From NCBI RefSeq assembly GCF_000147335.1, contig NC_014501.1, positions 2,726,300 through 2,790,299 of the forward strand: a stretch of 64,000 nucleotides of DNA, read 5' to 3'. The position numbers and the translations under genes were made by a program. The notes beneath the pieces are model-generated. The model saw only the letters and a program-made list of their open reading frames with translations, was not told the origin of the DNA and made no database searches. This document shows positions 53,996-61,329 of the stretch, piece by piece. How positions within the stretch are numbered: position 1 is the first letter of the stretch; each line of letters starts with the position of its first letter. The stretch comes from Gloeothece verrucosa PCC 7822. GTDB lineage: Bacteria; Cyanobacteriota; Cyanobacteriia; Cyanobacteriales; Microcystaceae.

Positions 53996-54997
53996 ATGTC
54001 TCTAAAATCACATCATAACCCTAACAAAAACTCTCTCGTCGTCACTCATGAGTTTGATGACATTGATCTTTTCACTGAAGCCTTAAAGCCATTAACGATT
54101 GTTGCTAACCAAACCTCCCCAGGTTTATTTAAAGGCAAAATTAATCATTTTCGTTTTTCTGGGCTACAATTTACCTCTATTAGCCAGAATCAATCCCTCT
54201 ACGCCAAGGGACCCAAGTCTAGCTGCGATAGAACTTTTGCGATCACATTTCAATCTAGGCAAACATCTGTTATTGCTCATGGTATAGCCGTCAAAAAATC
54301 GGATCTATTTGGTTTTGATTTAGTTCGCCCAGTCGATGTCATTGTTGAGAAAGATACTCAAATTGTCCTAGCTAATGTGAATCTGCAAGCCTTTGAGTCT
54401 TTAGCCGAGAAAATGGGATATGAAGGTTTTGAGTTTATGCAAAATAATTTAGTCAGTGCCCATCCGGCCACTTTCCGTTATCTAAGAGAGTATTACGGGC
54501 AAATATCCCAATTATTGGCTGAAAAACCAGAATTAATAGGTAAAGCACCATTTCAAGCCCTGATTAGGCAAGATTTCTTGCCACTGCTGCTGGATACCCT
54601 AGGCGCGATCTCCCGCAGAAACCAGAAAGTCAAAAAGCCTTTTCGCCGTTATTCTCTGGTTAAAAAAGCCCTAGAGATTGCTCTATCTTTCCCTGAACAG
54701 CCTTTAACCCTTGAACAACTATGCAACAAATTAGAAACCAGTAGTAGTGCTTTAGCTTATGGCTTTCAAGATATATTTGGCCTTAGCCCAATAGCTTATA
54801 TTAAAATTCAACGTCTTAACGGGGTACGCCGCCTCTTAAAAAGGGCAGATCCCAAGACAACAACAGTCATGCAGGTAGCGCAACAATGGGGGTTTTGGAG
54901 TTTTAGCCATTTTGCTAGAGATTATAAAAAAATGTTCGGGGAACTGCCTTCACAAACCCTACAAAAAGGGGTTTTTAACAGCTTGAAAAAGTTGTAG
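53996..54997 (+). CDS. AraC family transcriptional regulator
   Basis: A 333-residue regulator. The C-terminal 100 residues carry two helix-turn-helices: LTLEQLCNKLETSSSALAYG and VMQVAQQWGFWSFSHFARDY, then FGELPSQTL, the AraC signature. The N-terminal part has the shape of the EutR/ToxT-like input domains without a recognised ligand pocket. ATG 53996 is chosen since longer frames begin in low-complexity sequence. It diverges from the sulfatase/FGE pair, a usual arrangement for a specific activator, and lies 26 bp before the permease gene. Confidence 0.87.
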   Translation: MSLKSHHNPNKNSLVVTHEFDDIDLFTEALKPLTIVANQTSPGLFKGKINHFRFSGLQFTSISQNQSLYAKGPKSSCDRTFAITFQSRQTSVIAHGIAVKKSDLFGFDLVRPVDVIVEKDTQIVLANVNLQAFESLAEKMGYEGFEFMQNNLVSAHPATFRYLREYYGQISQLLAEKPELIGKAPFQALIRQDFLPLLLDTLGAISRRNQKVKKPFRRYSLVKKALEIALSFPEQPLTLEQLCNKLETSSSALAYGFQDIFGLSPIAYIKIQRLNGVRRLLKRADPKTTTVMQVAQQWGFWSFSHFARDYKKMFGELPSQTLQKGVFNSLKKL

Positions 54998-55023
54998 AAA
55001 ACTTTTAATCTACAATAAATTAG

Positions 55024-56229
55024 ATGGAACTTAAACAAATTTTGATTGATTTAGTCATTATCTTAACCTATATAGGGTTAGGAATAGGCAACTTTCCCGG
55101 TTTACGCATGAACCGAGCAACCATTGCCTTAGTCGGTGCGGCAACGTTAATTACTTTACAAGTTTTAACACTAGAAGAAGCCTGGAAAGCCATAGATGCC
55201 AATACCATTGTTTTTCTGCTTAGTATGATGATCTTAAATGCTAATCTGGCTTACTCAGGTTTTTTTCAATTAGCATTAAATTCTCTGTTGCATTTAACCC
55301 GTAGTCCCTTCGGCTTACTCTGTGTTTTAACTTTTGGTTCTGGCTTGCTTTCGGCTTTGTTTCTTAATGATACTATTGCGTTAATTTTTACCCCTTTAGT
55401 TTTACAGTTAACCCAAAGATTAAATCTTAATCCAATTCCTTATTTACTGGCTTTAGCCGCCGCGACAAATTGCGGTTCAGTGGCTACCCTGAGCGGCAAT
55501 CCTCAAAATATTTTAATCGCTTCTTTTGCTCCTATTAGCTATTTAGAATTTGCTCGAGCATTAACTCCTATTGCTGTGATCAGTTTAGGGTTACAAATCG
55601 GATTACTCTGTTTATTATATCCCGAAGTTCGCTCAACTAAACCCTCACCTCATTCTCCCCTATTTCGTTATCGAATTTATAAACCTCTATTAAGAAAAAC
55701 CCTTATCATTACCATCGGATTATTAATCGCTTTTGCTTTGGGATTGCCTTTAGGAGAATCCGCTCTAACCGCAGCCGCATTATTATTAATTACTCGACGA
55801 ATCAAACCGCAAAAAGTTTTTTTACAAATTGATTGGAATTTATTAATTATGTTTTCGGGTTTATTTGTGCTAACTTATGCTACCCAAAAACTCAAGCTCT
55901 TAGCCGCCTTAACACCACCTTCAAATAGCCCTTTAAAATTTTTAGCAGTAACAGCAATCTTATCAAATTTAATTTCTAATGTGCCGGCGGTATTGGTATT
56001 ACATCCGTTAATTGAAAAGACTGATATTTCCGCTTGGTTATTGTTAGCCGCAGGTTCGACTTTAGCCGGCAACTTAACCCTCTTTGGTTCGGTGGCTAAT
56101 CTCATTGTGGCAGAAGCGGCTTCATCATTAGGTTATCCGTTAGGGTTTAAAGAACATCTGCGTTTTGGTTTCCCGCTAACCCTGCTCACCTTGATAGTAG
56201 CTTATCTTGCTATTAATTTTGTAAAGTAG
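55024..56229 (+). CDS. Anion permease of the ArsB/NhaD/SLC13-like (IT) superfamily
   Basis: A 401-residue membrane protein with about ten helices, for example LIDLVIILTYIGLGIGNFPG, TIVFLLSMMILNANLAYSG and LLTLIVAYLAINFV. The halves carry the superfamily hairpins ALFLNDTIALIFTPLVL and NLISNVPAVLVLHPLI and the TNCGSVATLSGNPQNIL site. The transported ion is not told by sequence; arsenite, Na+/H+, citrate or sulfate have been found in the superfamily. It begins 26 bp after the AraC gene, on the same strand. Confidence 0.88.
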   Translation: MELKQILIDLVIILTYIGLGIGNFPGLRMNRATIALVGAATLITLQVLTLEEAWKAIDANTIVFLLSMMILNANLAYSGFFQLALNSLLHLTRSPFGLLCVLTFGSGLLSALFLNDTIALIFTPLVLQLTQRLNLNPIPYLLALAAATNCGSVATLSGNPQNILIASFAPISYLEFARALTPIAVISLGLQIGLLCLLYPEVRSTKPSPHSPLFRYRIYKPLLRKTLIITIGLLIAFALGLPLGESALTAAALLLITRRIKPQKVFLQIDWNLLIMFSGLFVLTYATQKLKLLAALTPPSNSPLKFLAVTAILSNLISNVPAVLVLHPLIEKTDISAWLLLAAGSTLAGNLTLFGSVANLIVAEAASSLGYPLGFKEHLRFGFPLTLLTLIVAYLAINFVK

Positions 56230-56262
56230 AAAAGACAAGTTAATTGTTCACTCACTAATAAG

Positions 56263-57021
56263 ATGGTTACTCAAACTGGAGAAAAACAAGCACTTAAAAC
56301 CGAATTAAGAGAAGCACTTGCCACTTATGGCGGCAATACAAAACATGAAGTCGTTATCAATGCTATCGAAAAATTACAGGCAGTAAACCCCACTACAGCC
56401 CCAAGCCGTAATAATAACCTATTAGACGGAAATTGGTTATTAATTAGTGCCCCCAATTTTCCTGGTGGAGAATTGCTTGAACATGGTAAATATAGCTATA
56501 CACTTGGTCGTTTGGCTTTTAATATGTTTCAACCGGTAAAACTGAAACTGGTTATTGATCGAGTTTTACAGCCCGTTTTTCCTGTCAACAATGGACAACA
56601 AAGAAGTCACGATATCATCGTAGAATTTACCACAATAGAAGATAATTTACCTGAAATAAAAGGAATTGTTCATAATTTTGGGATTTGTGAGCCGAAAACC
56701 GATAGTAGCTTACAGGTTCAATTTACAGGCAGTATGATGAAACCCCAAGAACAGCAAAATTTAGATGTTTGGAAATCCCTATTTAACCAACAATCTAAAT
56801 CTTCTAACAAGAGTTGGAAAGAAAAAGTCGGTGCGGTTATGGCGAAGATAATGTTTGGTCTAGTTCCTCCTGAGCAAATGAACCCGAAAACCGGCGAAGT
56901 TTCTTTTAGTATGCGCCGTCCACCAAAAGGCAGCCTAGACATTATTTATGTGGATGAAGAATTAAGAATTACTCGCGGAGAAAAAGGGACGGTTTTAGTT
57001 TGCCAACGTCTCTCAACATAA
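56263..57021 (+). CDS. PAP/fibrillin family protein
   Basis: A 252-residue plastid-lipid-associated protein (fibrillin) of the kind found in cyanobacteria and plastids. LLDGNWLLISAPNFPGG (about 54-70) and the closing LDIIYVDEELRITRGEKGTV (about 225-244) are the conserved ends of the lipocalin-like barrel. It probably binds lipids or isoprenoids at thylakoids. The insert between is longer than usual. It follows the permease by 33 bp, though no joint function is evident. Confidence 0.85.
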   Translation: MVTQTGEKQALKTELREALATYGGNTKHEVVINAIEKLQAVNPTTAPSRNNNLLDGNWLLISAPNFPGGELLEHGKYSYTLGRLAFNMFQPVKLKLVIDRVLQPVFPVNNGQQRSHDIIVEFTTIEDNLPEIKGIVHNFGICEPKTDSSLQVQFTGSMMKPQEQQNLDVWKSLFNQQSKSSNKSWKEKVGAVMAKIMFGLVPPEQMNPKTGEVSFSMRRPPKGSLDIIYVDEELRITRGEKGTVLVCQRLST

Positions 57022-57077
57022 GGATGTAAAATCTTCCTCAATATTACATTTGGGGCATTCTTTAAGAGCTAAAAGTA

Positions 57078-57105
57078 GGGTGTGTTAGCCGAGCGTAACG
57101 CACCC
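57078..57105. repeat. Inverted repeat GGGTGTGTTA ... TAACGCACCC
   Basis: A 10-bp stem with one T-G pair and an 8-base loop (GCCGAGCG). It is a frequent cyanobacterial intergenic palindrome and a relative of the one at 49735-49763. Confidence 0.7.
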
Positions 57106-57276
57106 ATTCCTGTTAATTTTGCTGCCTTACGGCGCTCCGCAAAACCCTTGTTTATAATCCCATAATTAAGAATATCTTTAGCAAAAATTCCGATAAATAA
57201 CAGCAAATGAACAGATCTTTCTGAACCTAGCCGCTATTGTGTAGGTAGATAAAGCAACCCCAGGAGTCATTAACCA

Positions 57277-58014
57277 GTGCAAATTACTAAACGTAATGTC
57301 GAATTAAGAGTAGACGACAGTTTAATGCGGGTTTATCTAGCCGCTCCCAAAACCACAGGCAAATATCCCGGAATATTATTCTACTCAGACATTTATCAAT
57401 TAGGGGGACCAATTACGCGGCTTGCTGATAGAGTGGCCGGATATGGTTATGTTGTAGCCGCGCCGGAAATTTTTCATCGCCTAGAACCGGTAGGGTCCGT
57501 CATTGAACCAGATGACCTTGGCCGAATGCGGGGGAATGATGATGCACGACGCACCGAGATTCGCGAGTATGACGCTGATACCACTGCGGTGATCGAATTT
57601 CTTAAAAGTGAGAGTACGGTTATTCCTGAAAAAATCGCCTCGATGGGGTTTTGTATTGGTGGTCATTTGGCCTTTCGCGCGGCTCTACAAAAAGATATTA
57701 AAGCCGCCGTTTGTTGTTATCCCACCGGTATTCATAGCGGGAAACTCGGTAAAGGCATAGCAGATACACAACAGCGCATGAAAGAAATTAAGGGAAAAGT
57801 GTTAATGATATTTGGTTCGTTTGATCCCCATGTGCCTCAAGAGGGTCGCACGGTGATTGCAAAATCTCTTCAAGAAGCAGGAGTTTCTCATCAAATCTTG
57901 ATTTATGAGGCCGATCATACCTTTATGCGAGATGATGGACACCGTTATGATCCGGCTGCGGCTGACTTAGCTTGGACAGAAATAACCACTTTTTTACAAC
58001 GAGTCTTAAATTAA
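57277..58014 (+). CDS. Dienelactone hydrolase family protein
   Basis: A 245-residue alpha/beta hydrolase. The nucleophile elbow is MGFCIGGHLAF (Cys at about 127), with Asp in FGSFDPHVP and His in EADHTFMRD, the Cys-Asp-His triad of the family. It acts on ester or lactone substrates that are unknown. GTG start with AGGAG about 11 bases upstream. Monocistronic. Confidence 0.9.
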   Translation: MQITKRNVELRVDDSLMRVYLAAPKTTGKYPGILFYSDIYQLGGPITRLADRVAGYGYVVAAPEIFHRLEPVGSVIEPDDLGRMRGNDDARRTEIREYDADTTAVIEFLKSESTVIPEKIASMGFCIGGHLAFRAALQKDIKAAVCCYPTGIHSGKLGKGIADTQQRMKEIKGKVLMIFGSFDPHVPQEGRTVIAKSLQEAGVSHQILIYEADHTFMRDDGHRYDPAAADLAWTEITTFLQRVLN

Positions 58015-58216
58015 GCTTTCCCATTGCTCCATAAAAGCGGTTTTGCTCAAAATTTTTGCTCTCTCAAACTCACTCCTTGGACAAAATAATCGTTAACTGT
58101 TTAAAATTTCATCCTATTAGGATGGTTCCACTTCACCTTTTTGCATGAAGGATAATACTTGAGCTTATCGATAAACTTAAAGTAGATTCAAAGCCTAATC
58201 AAAACTGGAGGCTTAA

Positions 58217-58417
58217 ATGCAGAGACAGACCATGAATTTAGGAAACTGGATCAACAACAGCCTCATTTTTTTACTCATTATTTACATGATCAAGACTGCG
58301 CTTGGTATTGATTTAGTTAAACAATGCCATGCTGAAGAAGTTTTAGTAGGAATTTGTTCTCCTTCTCAAGCTCAAAATAATTGGATCAATTGGACTGGGG
58401 AACGCATTCCCTACTAA
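58217..58417 (+). CDS. Small protein with one membrane segment
   Basis: A 66-residue protein with a hydrophobic segment SLIFLLIIYMIKTALGIDL at 15-33, two cysteines (KQCHAEE, GICSPSQ) and the tail NNWINWTGERIPY. GGAGG precedes the ATG at an ideal distance, which supports a real gene. It could be a signal peptide or an anchored peptide. Not recognised. Confidence 0.62.
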   Translation: MQRQTMNLGNWINNSLIFLLIIYMIKTALGIDLVKQCHAEEVLVGICSPSQAQNNWINWTGERIPY

Positions 58418-58461
58418 AGGTATTTAGACACTGCTCCGGTTAATAGATTAACACTTAAAAA

Positions 58462-59571
58462 TTACTCAGAAAAATCCTCATCAACTTTTTGAGGCGTTTT
58501 TAACAAAAAACTAGCCAACCAAGGAGTGATTAATAAAATCAGAAACATTCTACTCATTTGCATCCCTAAAACTAACCCCGAGTCTCCGCCTAACTGAATG
58601 GTTGCCGCCATCACGGCCATTAGTCCCCCAGGCGTTGAACCTAACAAAGCGGTGATCAGATCTACTCCAGTTAGCCAGTGAAATTCATACCCAACCCCGA
58701 GACAACCAAGAATCAAAATTATCACTAAAATTAGCTCAATCAAAACGGCTTTGATCAACTTCTGAGCCGCTTGCCAATTAAATTTTAAGCCTATAGAAAG
58801 CCCTAGTAATAATAAGCCTATATTTAATACTAATTTGGGAAGATATAGCGGATAAGGAAAAAACCAAAAAGCCAGTAATCCCGTTAAAAGAGGACCGATA
58901 AATACAGCCTGCGGTAAACGTAACCAGCGCCCTCCTAAAACTCCCAAAGCACCCAACAGAGTTAAGAGAGCCAAATTGACGCTAAATTCAGTTAGAGAAA
59001 ACTGATGGGTAATGACAGAAGGAACATTCACTGATACAGAGTCAACCGGGAAAAAATAGCCAGCAAGGAGGGGGATAAGAATGAGAACTAATAAAATCCG
59101 TAGATATTGAAATACAGCAACCGCAAGGGCATCTGCTCCCATTTCTTCACTCATGGCGACAATACTATGTCCTGCCCCAGGAATGGAACCTAAAAAGCCT
59201 GTTTTAATGTCAATACCCGCCCAACGCCATAATAAATAACCCTTGCCTAAACACAAACCCCCCGTAAGCACAATACACATCAGCATCGCTAAAGTATAAT
59301 GAGCGGCTTGAAAAAGGGTGGACAGAGAAAAACTAGCTGCTGTCCCCAGGGCGATAATGACTTGGGCGGCGGTGGCTAAACTGGGGGGTAAGGGTTGGGC
59401 CTTGTCCGGGTTTAAAGTCGCCAAGACTCCTATCAGTAGAGGACCCAGTAACCAATCTCCAGGAATATCCAGCAAAAAAGCGGCAATACCTGCAAGGGTT
59501 GCGGCTGCTAACTGTAAGGTCAGTACAGTGATGGAACTCAGATTAGGTTTTAGGGTTTTTCCTCTTTCCAA
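58462..59571 (-). CDS. AbrB-type membrane protein (ammonia monooxygenase-like family)
   Basis: A 369-residue membrane protein with about ten helices and an internal duplication: the two halves share LLGPLLIGVLATL / FIGPLLTGLLAFW, and GFLGSIPGAGHSIVAMSEEM / ALLGSTPGGLMAVMAATIQL. This is the family sometimes named after AbrB or ammonia monooxygenase; its transport function is unproven. A TTG start at 59571 is the only available one and overlaps the SpoIID stop by 22 bp, so the two are likely coupled. Confidence 0.83.
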   Translation of the reverse strand: MERGKTLKPNLSSITVLTLQLAAATLAGIAAFLLDIPGDWLLGPLLIGVLATLNPDKAQPLPPSLATAAQVIIALGTAASFSLSTLFQAAHYTLAMLMCIVLTGGLCLGKGYLLWRWAGIDIKTGFLGSIPGAGHSIVAMSEEMGADALAVAVFQYLRILLVLILIPLLAGYFFPVDSVSVNVPSVITHQFSLTEFSVNLALLTLLGALGVLGGRWLRLPQAVFIGPLLTGLLAFWFFPYPLYLPKLVLNIGLLLLGLSIGLKFNWQAAQKLIKAVLIELILVIILILGCLGVGYEFHWLTGVDLITALLGSTPGGLMAVMAATIQLGGDSGLVLGMQMSRMFLILLITPWLASFLLKTPQKVDEDFSE

Positions 59572-61160
59572 AATACAATAGAATCATTCAACGGCTGAAT
59601 AACAGTCCCAGGATAATAAAATTCTAATATTTTTTCGGCAGACCAACCTAAATTTGCTAAATTATAGGAGCCATATTGACTTAAACCAACCCCATGACCA
59701 AAGCCGCCTCCCACAAAGGAAACCCCGAGTAATTTCTTATTAGCATCATAAATTGGATCAACATAAAATAGGGTACTTTGAGGAGGCCCGAAAGCACTAC
59801 GGGCTTCATTTTTATATAACTCGATCACGCCTTTATCGGTTTGAACCGTTAAAACTAATACCCGACCCGAAGGAGAGCGCTTTGTCACCTGCATTCCCAC
59901 AATAGTATTAAAATTCGCACTCGGGTCTTTACGCCGCGTTAGATATTTTTTCAAATCAGCATTTAACCGTTCAATACTACTTTGTTTATTCCACCGAAAA
60001 ACATTTCTACCGGTTTCATTAAACCCATCTTTTAAACTAATAAATTTTCGGAAAGCCGCTTCATCTGCTAAAGACTGTTGTGAGAGGTTCCAAACTTGAT
60101 TGGGAGAATCAATAATAGCTCGTAAATAGGGACGTTCTACCCCATTCCAAACATCACTAAACGGAGCCGTAATTCCCCCTGTGGTCGAAGAATAAAGCGC
60201 ATCTACCAACTCATTGTTATAGGTTAAAACTAAACCCTTAGTTTCTGCAATTGCCTGATCTACTTTCGAGATGGTTCCACTCAGTCCATAGTAGACTTGA
60301 CAGTGGGTAGTGGCACAGAGTTCATAGTTATCTGCCTCAAAGCGTCGCAAGTTTCTTAAAGCATAAGTTCGGGCGATGATGGTCTGAGCTTTGGTGGCAT
60401 TTGGCGGCGCACCGGGCCCAATTTCATAAGGCACTACCCCTCTTAAATAAGTTTCTATAGGAACTTGATTGACTAAAGTATAAGTTCCATAAGCATTGGG
60501 TTGTAAGCGTAAATTCCCAGCATAAACCCGAGTTTGATTGCTTTGATCTGTCAGTCTAACCTGGTTGGTATTAGTGGTAATATCTAATTGACTTAAAGCA
60601 TAGCGAACCCCATTGAGCTTAAAAGCGGCTTGGGGTTTTTGGGAAACGACGGCAGAGTCTAAATAAGGTTCTTGATAGCCTTTTGCCTTTAAACTTTGCA
60701 GTAACCAACGACGTAGTAGTGGCGTTTGATAAACACTCCGTTTAGCCCATACTTGCCAACGTTCAGGTTGGGTGACTTCTACTTGAATGCCCAATGCTTT
60801 CCATCTTTGGGCGCTGTCTTCAGCCGTTTCAAAGGTCGCATGATCGCTTAATACTACCCTTTCTTCTAAAACCGGACTCGATAATGGCTCATTAACGATT
60901 TCTAGTACCACCTGATTCGTTTGTAGCTTTTGGGGTTGACCATTGGCACCCTGAAACTGTAAAGTCAGGCTATCGCCACTGACACTAGCAATAGTTAATT
61001 TATCATTGACTTCTTCGCCAAAACGTTGTATAATACCGATTTTTAATTCGACATCTTTGGCCTTAGCTGAAGGGGTAAAGCTCAGCAAAAAAGAGCAAGT
61101 TAACCCAACCCAGAAAAGGGGTTTTCTACCTTGGCGTGTTTTGGTTGTCAGTATTGACAT
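59550..61160 (-). CDS. SpoIID/LytB domain protein
   Basis: A 536-residue exported protein. A signal peptide (LFWVGLTCSFLLSFTPSAKA) leads to a beta-rich region (40-200) and the SpoIID/amidase-enhancer domain with VPIETYLRGVVPYEIGPGAP, KAQTIIARTYALRNLRR and GGGFGHGVGLSQYGSYNLA. In sporulating bacteria SpoIID is a lytic transglycosylase; in cyanobacteria it probably trims the peptidoglycan stem-free glycan or affects septum and filament wall. The catalytic Glu (in the PYEIG segment) is kept. Confidence 0.9.
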   Translation of the reverse strand: MSILTTKTRQGRKPLFWVGLTCSFLLSFTPSAKAKDVELKIGIIQRFGEEVNDKLTIASVSGDSLTLQFQGANGQPQKLQTNQVVLEIVNEPLSSPVLEERVVLSDHATFETAEDSAQRWKALGIQVEVTQPERWQVWAKRSVYQTPLLRRWLLQSLKAKGYQEPYLDSAVVSQKPQAAFKLNGVRYALSQLDITTNTNQVRLTDQSNQTRVYAGNLRLQPNAYGTYTLVNQVPIETYLRGVVPYEIGPGAPPNATKAQTIIARTYALRNLRRFEADNYELCATTHCQVYYGLSGTISKVDQAIAETKGLVLTYNNELVDALYSSTTGGITAPFSDVWNGVERPYLRAIIDSPNQVWNLSQQSLADEAAFRKFISLKDGFNETGRNVFRWNKQSSIERLNADLKKYLTRRKDPSANFNTIVGMQVTKRSPSGRVLVLTVQTDKGVIELYKNEARSAFGPPQSTLFYVDPIYDANKKLLGVSFVGGGFGHGVGLSQYGSYNLANLGWSAEKILEFYYPGTVIQPLNDSIVFWKEEKP

Positions 61161-61280
61161 CTTAAGCTACTCTTGCCTTGCGTGATTAAAAATAAAGATT
61201 TATCTTAATTATCTTGCCTGTCTGACTAAGAGAATGCTAAAACTGTTTCCTGCTTTAACTTTGTTTTTAGAATTTCAAGA

Positions 61281-61326
61281 GATCTTGCACCAATTTATTT
61301 ACCATTAGACACAGGTGCAAGATCTG
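61281..61326. repeat. Inverted repeat AGATCTTGCACC ... GGTGCAAGATCT
   Basis: A perfect 12-bp inverted repeat with a 22-base spacer, just after the CheA-like gene's stop. The left arm plus AATTTATTTA is identical to the complement of 809-830. It may act as a terminator for the kinase gene, but its copy elsewhere points to a dispersed element. Confidence 0.65.
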
Positions 61327-61329
61327 AGA

